Below are positions 46,346-55,040 of a stretch of DNA of 64,000 bases, piece after piece. Made by a program: the position numbers and the translations under genes. The notes under the pieces are model-generated. The model saw nothing but the letters and a program-made list of their open reading frames with translations, made no database searches and was not told the origin of the DNA. Source of the DNA: an uncultured Halomicronema sp. (GTDB lineage Bacteria > Cyanobacteriota > Cyanobacteriia > Phormidesmidales > Phormidesmidaceae); assembly GCA_937899725.1 (NCBI GenBank), contig CALCCA010000040.1, positions 62,001-126,000 of the forward strand. The letters are read 5' to 3'. The number at the start of each line of letters is the position of its first letter. The stretch's first letter is position 1.

Positions 46346-46696
46346 CTACTTACCAAGGGTCTCCCAATGGCCGTAGCGATCGCCATAATGGGTCAAAATG
46401 GCCTCGGTTTGGGGCTGACAGCGAGCCGCCGCTGCAGCGTCATAGCGAATCCAGATGCCGCCGACCTGGCTTTGTAAATAGTCAAACTCTTTCGCCGTCT
46501 GAGGGAGTAAGCCCGTGTTGACCCCTGCAATTTGGCGCAGATGGGCCGCCACCTCGCGATAAACCGCCAGCGGCAAGCGCGGACTGTGCAGCCGATACTC
46601 AACCTGCTGAGGCACCGCTGGGCCGCTCGCCTCAGCGTCGCCGGTCGCCATCTCGGACGGGCCGGTCATATCGGGTTTTTCTAAAGAATCAGCCAT
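46346..46696 (-). CDS. Conserved hypothetical protein downstream of pedR
   Basis: A 116-residue soluble protein. After a Gly/Ala/Glu-rich head, the conserved-looking core reads VEYRLHSPRLPLAVYREVAAHLRQI...FDYLQSQVGGIWIRYD. I know no function. It begins at ATG 46696, five bases past the pedR stop, so the two genes form a small operon, suggesting a related job. The longer frame from 46729 overlaps pedR and lacks support. Confidence 0.65.
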   Translation of the reverse strand: MADSLEKPDMTGPSEMATGDAEASGPAVPQQVEYRLHSPRLPLAVYREVAAHLRQIAGVNTGLLPQTAKEFDYLQSQVGGIWIRYDAAAAARCQPQTEAILTHYGDRYGHWETLGK

Positions 46697-46700
46697 GATT

Positions 46701-46988
46701 TCAGGAAGTCGCCCCATTGTCAGCACCACTCGGCAACGGGCAGCAGTTGACGTCGTTAATACACACCTTGCCCCACTGCAGCGCCCACCTGACCAGCGCG
46801 ACGCGGTTGCCGGTGGCAGTTTTCGTCAAAATATTGCTGACGTGATTATCCACCGTGCGCTTGCTAATTTCTAACTCGTCAGAAATTTCTTGATTGGTCA
46901 GGCCGGCGGCGACCCGCTCGACGATCTGCAATTCTCGTTCCGAGAGGGTGCCGTAAGCCTGAACGTCGGAAGACTTGCTGCCTGTCAT
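46701..46988 (-). CDS. pedR: Small LuxR-type redox regulator, PedR-like
   Basis: A 95-residue single-domain transcription factor with the GerE/LuxR helix-turn-helix: LSERELQIVERVAAGLTNQE and ISDELEISKRTVDNHVSNIL (about 15-54). PedR of Synechocystis (about the same length) senses photosynthetic electron transport through a thioredoxin-reducible conserved Cys near residue 80. This protein carries Cys76, Cys82 and Cys83 in the same C-terminal stretch (WGKVCINDVNCC), which supports the match. I infer that it adjusts photosynthesis genes to light. First gene of a two-gene operon. Confidence 0.78.
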   Translation of the reverse strand: MTGSKSSDVQAYGTLSERELQIVERVAAGLTNQEISDELEISKRTVDNHVSNILTKTATGNRVALVRWALQWGKVCINDVNCCPLPSGADNGATS

Positions 46989-47385
46989 GATCTCAAAAGA
47001 AAATTTGTGTATATATGCTCACCAGTCTACTGTCTTGCGCCTGTCAAGGCTGCAGAAAAGTGGAATTTGTGTGGACGTGTTCCCCTCAAAGCCAAAGGAT
47101 GATTGCGCTTTGAACGATGACAGGGCGGCGCTGCTGGTTCAACTTTGTCGGCTCAACCGTCCGTGAGAGAGAATTCTGACACCGCCGCCGCATTTTCGGG
47201 TTGGCGGATTTATCACAGCTCCCTGAGACCAGACGACCAATCGGTTTTCTTGGCAGTAGTCTCCCGATCCTTTGACGGTTATCCACTTGGAACTCTCAAG
47301 CATGAACCTTAAACCCCAGTCATTCCCCTTAGATCATTACTAACTGTGAGCCTTAAATCCAAGTCACCGTCTGCCCGCTAACGCT
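46989..47385. other. Intergenic region upstream of pedR
   Basis: About 400 bases. It holds AT-rich sequence (ATTTGTGTATATATG) just before pedR, a likely promoter zone. I find no gene and no clear terminator. Confidence 0.4.
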
Positions 47386-47796
47386 TCAGAACTGGGTGCA
47401 CTGATCACCCTCGCAAGTCGGATAGGCCGACTCATAAACGCCTTCGCGGCCCCCAAGGAGCTGGTAGCGATGATCACGAATGAAGGCGTAAAATCCATCG
47501 CCGCCCGCTTTGGCCCCTGGCAGCGCTCGGTAGGCCTGCACAAAGAGATTTCCCAAAGGCAGCAACCGGCCAATTTCTTCAGCGGCGTCGCTGCCCTGCC
47601 AGCGCTGGGTCGGAGCAGTTTGATCCAGCAAGATCATGCCCTGCTCGCAGTCTTGTGGCGAAATCTGCCACTGCTGCAGCGTGGCGGTCTGCTGCATCGG
47701 CACGTATTGAAGCTGTTTGCCCTGGTCAAGCTGCTCTAGCAGACGGACGAGGGTGACACACAAATTGCAGGTGCCATCATAAATCACTGTGTACAT
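47386..47796 (-). CDS. DUF393 (DCC-family) thiol-disulfide oxidoreductase-like protein
   Basis: A 136-residue protein with the DCC motif YDGTCNLCVTLVRLLEQLD (residues 6-24), which holds a C-x-x-C-like pair next to the acidic start. The rest (LLPLGNLFVQAYRALPGAKAGGDGFYAF) matches the family. Proposed role is thiol-disulfide exchange, not proven. The start is placed at ATG 47796 (MYTVIYDGTC) because the upstream 30 codons do not fit the family. Divergent from the pst genes. Confidence 0.85.
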   Translation of the reverse strand: MYTVIYDGTCNLCVTLVRLLEQLDQGKQLQYVPMQQTATLQQWQISPQDCEQGMILLDQTAPTQRWQGSDAAEEIGRLLPLGNLFVQAYRALPGAKAGGDGFYAFIRDHRYQLLGGREGVYESAYPTCEGDQCTQF

Positions 47797-47888
47797 GGCA
47801 AAAGCGCGATCGCGACGTTTATAGCCTAAAAGATTCCTCCCCAAAACGGGAAGGACGGGCAGGCATGGGGACCGGCTCCCAGACAAAA

Positions 47889-47930
47889 GGTTAAGCCAGT
47901 CTTAAACAGACCTTTACGCATTGTCTATAC
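47889..47930 (+). promoter_or_regulatory. Candidate Pho box upstream of pstC
   Basis: Four TTAA-like half sites at exact 11-base spacing: GTTAA (47890), CTTAA (47901), CTTTA (47912) and GTCTA (47923). Cyanobacterial Pho boxes are direct repeats of C/TTTAA-type octamers with 3-base gaps. The last two copies are degenerate. Confidence 0.45.
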
Positions 47931-48086
47931 GATGCCAGCGAGCGTTCCTGTATCTTGCTGTTAGCTAAAGCCATATCCAGACCGGTGCTGCCTGCTGCAG
48001 CCATTGAGGATATTCGCGGCAAAGGATTTATGGGTTGCCGATCGCCGCCAATTCTCAACCGAAAACTTCTCTTCCTACAGTTGCTA

Positions 48087-49118
48087 ATGTCCGCTGAAAC
48101 GCCCTCGCCAAAGAACGTCCACCTTTGGCAAGCCAACTATAAAAGCGCCAAAACTCTGGAGACAATCATCCGAGTGCTTTGCGGTTTTTTTGCCGTGATT
48201 TCCATTGCCACGACCGCTGGGATCATTGGCACTCTGGTTTTTGAAACCATCGAGTTTTTCCAAGAAGTTCCCCTATGGCAATTTCTGACTGATACTCGTT
48301 GGACGCCGTTGTTTGCCAGCAAGCAATTTGGCATCTTTGTGCTGATGAGTGCCACCTTATTGACCTCAACCATCGCCATCTCGGTGGCGGTGCCGCTGGG
48401 GTTGCTCTCGGCCATCTTTCTCAGCGAATACGCCTCCACCCCCATGCGTAAAACTCTCAAGCCCCTGTTAGAGGTGCTGGCGGGGATTCCTTCTGTGGTG
48501 TTTGGGTACTTTGCGTTGTTGACGGTCACGCCGTTCTTACAAGAAATCTTCGATTTTGTCAGAACGCCGATTCCGATTCCGGCGTGGCTCGATTTTTTGC
48601 CATTCACTCAGTACTATGAGCCTGATTTTTTCTTAGAGCTGCCGTTTCCCTACCTGGAAGGATTCAACGCCTTAAGTGCCGGGCTGGTATTAGGCATCAG
48701 CATTACGCCGCTCGTCGCCTCGCTGAGTGAAGATGCGATTTATTCGGTGCCTCAGGGGTTACGCGATGGAGCCTACGCCCTAGGCGCGACCAAGCGCGAA
48801 ACGATCTTGGCGGTCGTGATTCCAGCGGCGCTGTCCGGTATCGTGGCCTCGATTATCCTGGCGATTTCTCGTGCCGTGGGCGAAACCATGATTGTGACGT
48901 TGGCGGCGGGGCAAAACCCTAACCTGGGGTTCAACCCCTTTGTGCCGGTGATGACGATGACCGCTTATATCGTACAGGTCAGTCTCGGCGATACAGCAGT
49001 GGGGACGCTGCCCTACAAAACGATCTTTGCCGTTGGCATGACGCTGTTTTTGATGACGCTGACACTCAATATTTTCAGCTTTTGGTTTGTTCGCCGATTC
49101 CGCGAGAGGTACGAGTGA
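48087..49118 (+). CDS. pstC: Phosphate ABC transporter permease PstC
   Basis: Inner-membrane channel subunit of the high-affinity phosphate importer. The 343-residue protein has six main membrane helices; the first is [27 protein letters not shown]. The typical permease EAA-like loop is [22 protein letters not shown]. It starts at ATG 48087 ([14 protein letters not shown]); the upstream frame from 47955 has no coding signal. It overlaps pstA by one base (TGATG at 49116-49120). Confidence 0.92.
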   Translation: MSAETPSPKNVHLWQANYKSAKTLETIIRVLCGFFAVISIATTAGIIGTLVFETIEFFQEVPLWQFLTDTRWTPLFASKQFGIFVLMSATLLTSTIAISVAVPLGLLSAIFLSEYASTPMRKTLKPLLEVLAGIPSVVFGYFALLTVTPFLQEIFDFVRTPIPIPAWLDFLPFTQYYEPDFFLELPFPYLEGFNALSAGLVLGISITPLVASLSEDAIYSVPQGLRDGAYALGATKRETILAVVIPAALSGIVASIILAISRAVGETMIVTLAAGQNPNLGFNPFVPVMTMTAYIVQVSLGDTAVGTLPYKTIFAVGMTLFLMTLTLNIFSFWFVRRFRERYE

Positions 49119-50044
49119 TGACATTTGAAAGCATCACAGACGCTCAGGCCGAGGCCAATTTGGTGACAGCTGAAGCGAAATTTCAGCCCAACTTAGCGGG
49201 GCGCTATCGATTAGATGCAATCTTTAAAGCGGCCACGATCGCGGCGACGACCATCGCGATCGCCGTTTTAGCCTGGCTGATGTTCGATGTGCTGCTCAGC
49301 GGTGTCGGTAGCCTTGACTGGAGTTTTCTCACCAGCTTTCCGTCCCGTCGACCTGAGCAGGCGGGTATTCTGTCAGCCCTAGTGGGTACTGGCTGGGTGA
49401 TGTTTTTGGTGGCCGTCTTTTCGTTTCCGATCGGGGTGGGCTCAGGCCTGTTTCTCGAAGAATTTTCCGACGACAACTGGTTTGCCCGATTCATCGAAAT
49501 CAATATCAGCAACCTGGCTGGAGTGCCCTCAATTATTTATGGTCTGTTGGGACTCACGGCCTTTGTCATCATCCTCGGCGACTGGACCGGTGGCCGCAGC
49601 ATTTTGACCGGGGCCTTAACTTTAACCCTGTTGATCTTGCCCATCATTATCGTCGCCACCCGCGAAGCGCTGCGAGCGGTGCCCGACAGTATTCGCCAGG
49701 CAGGCTATGCCTTAGGGGCCAATAGCTGGCAGGTGATTTGGAGCCATACGCTGCCAACAGCGTTTCCCGGCATTTTGACCGGGGTGATTCTGGCTCTATC
49801 GCGGGCGATCGGGGAAACTGCCCCCCTGATTACGATTGGAGCCTTAACCTTTATCCCCTTCCTCCCCGAGGGGCCGCTTGATCCTTTCACGGTGCTGCCG
49901 ATTCAAATTTATAACTGGGTAAGCCGCCCCCAAAAAGACTTTCACGACCTAGCAGCTTCTGGCATTATCGTGCTGCTCGTGGTTTTACTAGTGATGAATT
50001 CCTTCGCAATTTTTCTGCGAAGCCGATTTCAGAAAGCTCGCTAA
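49118..50044 (+). CDS. pstA: Phosphate ABC transporter permease PstA
   Basis: Second channel subunit of the Pst importer, 308 residues with six membrane helices (first: IAATTIAIAVLAWLMFDVLL) and the EAA-like loop ALGANSWQVIWSHTLPTAFPGI. Family segments FSFPIGVGSGLFLEEF and GVPSIIYGLLGL are present. The start ATG overlaps the pstC stop; pstB follows after 63 bases. Confidence 0.93.
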   Translation: MTFESITDAQAEANLVTAEAKFQPNLAGRYRLDAIFKAATIAATTIAIAVLAWLMFDVLLSGVGSLDWSFLTSFPSRRPEQAGILSALVGTGWVMFLVAVFSFPIGVGSGLFLEEFSDDNWFARFIEINISNLAGVPSIIYGLLGLTAFVIILGDWTGGRSILTGALTLTLLILPIIIVATREALRAVPDSIRQAGYALGANSWQVIWSHTLPTAFPGILTGVILALSRAIGETAPLITIGALTFIPFLPEGPLDPFTVLPIQIYNWVSRPQKDFHDLAASGIIVLLVVLLVMNSFAIFLRSRFQKAR

Positions 50045-50107
50045 AGCTCTCTTAACCTTTTCATTGCAAAGTTGGTGTACTCTCTTGCTGTTGTTTGCGA
50101 TCTAATT

Positions 50108-50929
50108 ATGTTGCAGGACACTTCATCCCCCGCTGTTTCTAGCGCTGCTATTTCGGTTGAAAAACTCAACGTTTATTACGGCTCCAATCTGGCCGTTCGT
50201 GATGTTTATCTAGACATCCCTCGCAATCAAATTGCAGCCTTTATTGGGCCGTCTGGCTGCGGCAAAAGCACCGTGCTGCGATGCTTTAACCGGATGAATG
50301 ACCTGATCGCAAGTGCCCGCGTTGAAGGCACCATTCGCTTTGAAGGGATGGATATCTACCCCAGTGGCGAAGCGGCTAAAAACTTCGACCCGGTTGAGCT
50401 GCGCCGTCGCATCGGCATGGTGTTCCAAAAGCCCAACCCGTTTCCCAAGTCAATTTACGAAAACATCGCCTGGGGAGCCCGCATCAACGGCTATCGCGGC
50501 GATATGGATGAACTGGTAGAGCGCTCTTTGCGCGGCGCGGCCATCTGGGATGAAGTTAAGGACAAGCTGAAGGAAAGTGGTCTCGCCCTCTCGGGCGGAC
50601 AGCAGCAGCGTCTGTGTATTGCGCGGGCGATCGCGATTGAGCCAGAAGTCATTTTGATGGATGAGCCCTGCGCCGCTCTTGACCCGATCTCAACCCTCAA
50701 AATTGAGGAGTTGATGTCGCAGCTCAAGGAGAAGTTCACCATTGTGATCGTGACCCACAACATGCAGCAGGCTTCTCGCGTGTCTGACCGCACCGCTTTC
50801 TACAACGCAGAAGCGACTGATGCCGGGGGCAAGGTGGGGTACTTAGTCGAGTATGACGACACCGAAGTCATCTTTGGCAACCCTAAAGAAGAATACACCC
50901 GTGACTATGTCTCGGGCCGCTTTGGCTAA
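50108..50929 (+). CDS. pstB: Phosphate ABC transporter ATPase PstB
   Basis: Energises phosphate import. The 273-residue ATPase has Walker A ([20 protein letters not shown]), the PstB-specific [19 protein letters not shown], signature [14 protein letters not shown] and Walker B ([16 protein letters not shown]). Ends with the usual [12 protein letters not shown]. Start ATG 50108 (MLQDTSSPA) is chosen; the earlier frame start at 50072 lacks support. Last pst gene here: no pstS or phoU is adjacent. Confidence 0.95.
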   Translation: MLQDTSSPAVSSAAISVEKLNVYYGSNLAVRDVYLDIPRNQIAAFIGPSGCGKSTVLRCFNRMNDLIASARVEGTIRFEGMDIYPSGEAAKNFDPVELRRRIGMVFQKPNPFPKSIYENIAWGARINGYRGDMDELVERSLRGAAIWDEVKDKLKESGLALSGGQQQRLCIARAIAIEPEVILMDEPCAALDPISTLKIEELMSQLKEKFTIVIVTHNMQQASRVSDRTAFYNAEATDAGGKVGYLVEYDDTEVIFGNPKEEYTRDYVSGRFG

Positions 50930-50965
50930 GGCTGACTGACTGCACCGATAAATTCAGTCGGAATG

Positions 50966-51002
50966 ATGAAGGGTTCGAGGCGATCGCTCCGAATCCTTTC
51001 AT
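50966..51002 (+). terminator. Hairpin after pstB with HIP1 at its tip
   Basis: ATGAAGGGTTCG pairs imperfectly with CGAATCCTTTCAT around a GCGATCGC tip. No strong T-run follows, so it may stabilise the mRNA end rather than terminate. Confidence 0.45.
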
Positions 51003-51146
51003 CGTTTCGGCAAACCGCGTTGACTCATCTCACGATGCTGAGAGTGCTTTGGCTCAAGCGCTCTCTTCTAACGCAAACCGTAGTTGCCCTCCTCAAGGTC
51101 TCTGAAGTAGTGATTTGACAGGCGTCTCAATGTTCTGACCTCCAAC

Positions 51147-51515
51147 AGACCTCTTGCAAATTAGCGCCAGCAAGTTTTAGCAAGATGAGGAGACATCAGA
51201 ATCTTCCAACAAAAACGTTTCCTGATGATGAAATCCACAATAGCAAACCCTCTTTCCAATCAGCACTTCAAGCGTCAGTTCGGAGTCTCCAAGAAACTCT
51301 TTAGGCGGATGGAGACTCCGAACTGACGCCATACGGAGACCGAACCCAACACCGGGAGCTAAGCCCAAATTATGCCTGGAGAAACGGGTGCTGGTAAATT
51401 TGGCATATCGTCGCCGTTGCTATGGGCTACGCTGCAGTCTCATCGCGGCCATCTACAACCATGAACGGTCACAGGTTGCTTGATGCGGCAGTTTCTGATT
51501 AATCTGCAACAAATC
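51147..51515 (+). mobile_element. Decayed IS5-family element, copy 1
   Basis: A 369-base remnant of an IS5-like element (DDE_Tnp_4 type) with imperfect inverted ends: AGACCTCTTGCAAATTAG at the left and, reverse-complemented, AGATTTGTTGCAGATTAATC at the right. The transposase start remains (MKSTIANPLSNQHFKRQFGV...) and so does the C-terminal YGLRCSLIAAIYN-like tail (cgttgctatgggctac...ggccatctac), but the catalytic middle is gone. It matches the copy at 56664-57272 in the same orientation. Confidence 0.75.
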
Positions 51516-51528
51516 TATTAGTCAGCAG

Positions 51529-51762
51529 CTATTGCAGACCATCGAGCATGGCCACGATCAAGATCGCGCCAACGAGACTGGTACAAGCTTTCCAAAAGAC
51601 AGTCCAGAGAACCTGATAAATTGGTAAGAGTGCTTCTCCTGCGCCAAAGATGCCCGCTAGCGCTAGTAACACAGTGCAGCTAAACATTGTGACAAACAGG
51701 ATTTTGAGCAAATGCCCAATTAGCCGCAGAAGCGTATCGTAAGTATTGATGGGTTGCCGCAT
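51529..51762 (-). CDS. Small membrane protein of unknown function
   Basis: A 77-residue protein with two or three hydrophobic segments (LLKILFVTMFSCTVLLALAGIF and FWKACTSLVGAILIVAML). A near-perfect ribosome site (AAGGAGGTG) lies 7 bases before the ATG, the best in the island, so it is probably well translated. It lies 53 bases downstream of the NfeD-like gene on the same strand and may be co-transcribed with it. No family recognised. Confidence 0.65.
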   Translation of the reverse strand: MRQPINTYDTLLRLIGHLLKILFVTMFSCTVLLALAGIFGAGEALLPIYQVLWTVFWKACTSLVGAILIVAMLDGLQ

Positions 51763-51815
51763 TTATTTCACCTCCTTGTGGCCTCAAGCGCCAAAATTTT
51801 GAACAGGGTTACCGA

Positions 51816-52079
51816 TTATCTGACAGTGACAAACCAGGTGTTCCCCTGGCGCGTTATCGGTTTCACAACAGTGCCAGCAGCAATGTAGAAATTGTTTACT
51901 GATTGGGCGTTCCACTCAGTAGCTTGATACCGCACCCGCCCCGGCTGCCCTGGCCGAATCGCGCGAGTCAGGCGAGCTGTCTCAGTGACTCGAGAGAGCG
52001 ACTGTGAAGTTGCTACAAATTTCGGCTGATTACGGTTCTCAGACTGACGCCGGTTTGTGTTACGAAAACTTAGCCGCAT
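51816..52079 (-). CDS. NfeD-C-like small protein
   Basis: An 87-residue protein. The C-terminal half (PGQPGRVRYQATEWNAQSV...YIAAGTVVKPITRQGNTWFV) matches the OB-fold of the NfeD C-terminal domain, which binds stomatin-like proteins. The N-terminal half is basic and disordered, with no membrane helix, so this is the domain alone. Start ATG 52079; the earlier frame (52094) begins with TTG. It is divergent from the STAND gene, with the phased repeat array in between. Confidence 0.6.
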   Translation of the reverse strand: MRLSFRNTNRRQSENRNQPKFVATSQSLSRVTETARLTRAIRPGQPGRVRYQATEWNAQSVNNFYIAAGTVVKPITRQGNTWFVTVR

Positions 52080-52171
52080 GATGACTATCCTCAATGATTT
52101 TCAGGAAGCCTCTGTTTCTCGGGGCTTCAGTCACCATCATGTCGGCGGCATCAAGGGCTGCCCAGACCGTC

Positions 52172-52299
52172 TGTCACTTTCCCAACTCTCTGCAAAAGGG
52201 GTCATTTCCCGTCACGATCTGTCATCTTCTTGTCAGGTTATGTCACCTGATGTCACTCAGTGTCAGGTTTATGTCAGCAGTACAGCGGCTAAACGTCAC
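52172..52299. repeat. Array of helically phased TGTCA motifs
   Basis: GTCA cores start at 52173, 52201, 52211, 52221, 52232, 52242, 52252, 52262, 52273 and 52295. From 52201 to 52273 the steps are 10, 10, 10, 11, 10, 10, 10 and 11, about one helical turn each. Seven of the ten have the full TGTCA. It is a direct (not inverted) array on one face of the DNA in the 288-base divergent region between the NfeD-like gene and the STAND gene. Likely a binding platform for an oligomeric regulator. Confidence 0.8.
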
Positions 52300-52367
52300 A
52301 TTTTTTTCTGAAAATTCACGGTAAACTCTCCCCATAATTCGGGATAAGTGAGTCTACCAGCCAGTTG

Positions 52368-55040
52368 ATGATACAGGGAGATGATTTCGGGGAAATCCTC
52401 GAAGCAATTGTTCGCTGCTTACAAGACGAAGGCCAGCCCACACTGACGCAGATCGAGCGACATCTGCTGGAATATTTTTGTAGGCAGCCGCATTTGACCT
52501 ATCCGGAGATCGCGGAAGACCTTGGTCGGCGCGAAGCCCGTGAGTTTAGGGCAGGGTATTTGCGTAATGTAGGGGCCAGGCTACGTCAAACATTATCGAC
52601 CCTCACAGGTGTCAAGCTTGAGAAACGCAACATGAGAGAGCGGCTGCACGAATGGCATAGCCGTAACTCTCTGGAGTTGGTGGGTCAAGCCGAAGCCATT
52701 GAATATCTGACGCGCCAGCTTTACAGCAGTCCGCATCAACTCATTTGCGTGAGCGGGCTGCCCATGGTCGGCAAAACTGATCTGGTGCAAATCGTCATCT
52801 CGACACTGATGAGTCAACAGCGCTCAACCGATCACGGGAATTTTATCCTGCACTGGGTGGAAGCAGAAACTGCCCAGACGGTCGCCACCCTTTATCAACA
52901 CGTACACAAAAACCGCCATGATGCTCAGTCAAGCGATCTCGATCAGCTAGAGGTAATGGCGCTGCTAATTGATGAGTTACGAGATTACCCACTCCTCATC
53001 ATTTTGAATGATGCCGATATTCTTTATGAACCCGGGCAACTGGCTGGCGTTTTGCGGGAGAGTAGCGGGTATCATCGCTTACTGCGCCAGATGGTAAATG
53101 ATCCGACCCTCAAAGGTCGCTTGGTCTGGGTCAGCCGGGTTCTTCCACAGCCTCTAGAGGCTAACCGAATCACGCTTTACAAACATCGGGTATTACCGCT
53201 CTCAGTCGAGCAGTTACTGACATTATTAAACCGTCGCCGACTCTTCAAAGAGGCCACTGAGAAACAGCATCAACTCATTGAGTTTTGCGGCGGCAATCCC
53301 GGTCTGCTGCTAGTGGCGGCTCGTAAAGTCCGAGAGTCTTGCGGCGGTCAAGTTGATATGTTCGTTAGAAATCCACTGCGATACCTGAGCCAGGAAGGAG
53401 AATATTGGCGGCAGGCGATCGCAGTTATCTCTGAGATCGAACAAGTTCTCTTAGTCTGGTTGTTGCTGCGTCCCTGGTCGTATGAGGGCATCATGGCACT
53501 GACTCTGCCGGGTATCACGGATGGGCAACGGATACAGGCCCTCGAGTCACTGAGAAAGCGGGATTTTATTCTTGAGCAAGACAACGAGTACCATTTGCAT
53601 CCACCTTATCTTCGCTATGTAGTAGCGGCTTGGCTAGTCGAAACGGTTGGTACTAAAATCCTCGAAAAACAAGGCTTCACTGGCATCCGCTATCCCCTTA
53701 CTCTCCCGCAGGGAGCTGCGTGGCGACGTCAATGGCAGCAGCAGCAGGTGCTTGAACCGTTAGCTGGGGTCATTAAAAACGAGTATTGGAGTCGAGCGGC
53801 GCAGCAAGAGCTATTTGCAGAACTACTGACAGCAATGTCGATTGAAAGACAGGCATCCCCACGCCAGGACTACAGCTATGCCTTAGGTACTCTGCTCACA
53901 ATCGCGATCGCCCTTGGGCTGCAGCTCACACAGCTAGCGCTCAACGGGCAGACCATGCGCCAGGTCGACTTATGGGGAAAATCACTGAATGGCTTGCAGG
54001 CCAGCCATTGTCGGTTTGTTGAATCGGTCTTACCAGTTTGTTTCGAAGGTCTGTTAGCGGCAGATATGTCAGCGGATGGGCAAGCCATCTCAATTGGCGA
54101 TAGCACCGGAAGGGTCGGCTATTGGGTGCGCTCGGGGGAAACTTTTCGACTGCACAAGTATCATCGTTTTCGAACGCTACCCGGCCATTCCGTTGCGATC
54201 ACGGCGCTTTCCATCAATCAGAGAGATGTCGTGGTGATGGCGACTGATACCAGCGTTTATCGTTGGTGGACGGGCGATCAGGCTCACCCCGCTAAGCAAA
54301 CGGCTGTTGATGGTCTGGTGCGCCAGTTGGCCCATAGCGGAGACTATATTGCTGCCGGTCTACAGGATGGCAGTATTTGGGTATACGATCGCACCACCTT
54401 ATCGTCAGGCCATCAACGGAAACATGTTGGGGCCGTTAGTATTCTTTCGTTTGATCCAGATGGGTTTGAGCTGGTGAGTATCGGTCATGGCAACCGCGCT
54501 TTGCGCTGGGATCTGACGGCCAATCCTATGCCCGCTATTCAAGACGTTTTGCCGACTGACGGGCGCATTTTGTGGTCAGTCCATTGGCGAGAGGGGCAGT
54601 TGCTATTAGCGGGCACCCGAGAGGGAATTCCTGCCGTCAAGTGGGGCGAAACTTTGTGGCAAACGCTGCCAGGGGTGAAGGCAATCGGCAGACTAGCGTT
54701 TAGCCGCAACACCGATTGGTTGGCAGGGTGCGATTACCAGGGTGGCTTTCACCTTTGGAATCAGTCGTTTGAAGTCGTCCTCCAGATAGCCTTGCTAGAG
54801 TCCTGTCCTGAGAAGATGGTCATCAGTAATGATGGCAAGAGCTTGCTGACGGTTAATACTCATTACAACGGCAGCCAAGCGGATTCTTGTATCCAATTAT
54901 GGGATGTGCAGGTGGGGCATCTCCTCTGGGAAATTACCACTAGCCAACCATCCCTGGCCTCTCTCTCATTAGAAAGTGCTGTAGGGCTTTCAGCTGCTGA
55001 GCAGCAGCATCTCCAGGAATTCTCGGAGCCGCAGGCATAA
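52368..55040 (+). CDS. HTH, STAND NTPase and WD40-like repeat protein
   Basis: An 890-residue signalling protein. An N-terminal winged-helix-like domain (about 25-100; LTQIERHLLEYFCRQPHLTYPEIAEDLG) resembles the vWA-MoxR-associated (vMAP) HTH. Then comes a STAND/NB-ARC-type NTPase with P-loop GLPMVGKT (about 130-137), Walker B-like LLIILNDADIL and the FCGGNPGLLL segment typical of NB-ARC sensor regions. A hydrophobic helix (LGTLLTIAIALGLQLTQLAL, about 504-523) is followed by six or seven WD40-like blades (IAAGLQDGSIWVYD, SIGHGNRALRWDL, WLAGCDYQGGFHLW, CIQLWDVQVGHLLW). Such proteins act as signal-triggered switches in cell death or phage defence. ATG 52368 is used; TTG 52365 precedes it. The target is unknown. 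Confidence 0.85.
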   Translation: MIQGDDFGEILEAIVRCLQDEGQPTLTQIERHLLEYFCRQPHLTYPEIAEDLGRREAREFRAGYLRNVGARLRQTLSTLTGVKLEKRNMRERLHEWHSRNSLELVGQAEAIEYLTRQLYSSPHQLICVSGLPMVGKTDLVQIVISTLMSQQRSTDHGNFILHWVEAETAQTVATLYQHVHKNRHDAQSSDLDQLEVMALLIDELRDYPLLIILNDADILYEPGQLAGVLRESSGYHRLLRQMVNDPTLKGRLVWVSRVLPQPLEANRITLYKHRVLPLSVEQLLTLLNRRRLFKEATEKQHQLIEFCGGNPGLLLVAARKVRESCGGQVDMFVRNPLRYLSQEGEYWRQAIAVISEIEQVLLVWLLLRPWSYEGIMALTLPGITDGQRIQALESLRKRDFILEQDNEYHLHPPYLRYVVAAWLVETVGTKILEKQGFTGIRYPLTLPQGAAWRRQWQQQQVLEPLAGVIKNEYWSRAAQQELFAELLTAMSIERQASPRQDYSYALGTLLTIAIALGLQLTQLALNGQTMRQVDLWGKSLNGLQASHCRFVESVLPVCFEGLLAADMSADGQAISIGDSTGRVGYWVRSGETFRLHKYHRFRTLPGHSVAITALSINQRDVVVMATDTSVYRWWTGDQAHPAKQTAVDGLVRQLAHSGDYIAAGLQDGSIWVYDRTTLSSGHQRKHVGAVSILSFDPDGFELVSIGHGNRALRWDLTANPMPAIQDVLPTDGRILWSVHWREGQLLLAGTREGIPAVKWGETLWQTLPGVKAIGRLAFSRNTDWLAGCDYQGGFHLWNQSFEVVLQIALLESCPEKMVISNDGKSLLTVNTHYNGSQADSCIQLWDVQVGHLLWEITTSQPSLASLSLESAVGLSAAEQQHLQEFSEPQA

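Noticed and set aside
51147-51515. Intact IS5 transposase
   Set aside because: Only the two ends remain; the catalytic core is deleted.
52172-52299. CRISPR array reading of the TGTCA repeats
   Set aside because: Repeat unit is only 5 bases with a 10-11-base period and there are no spacers or cas genes.
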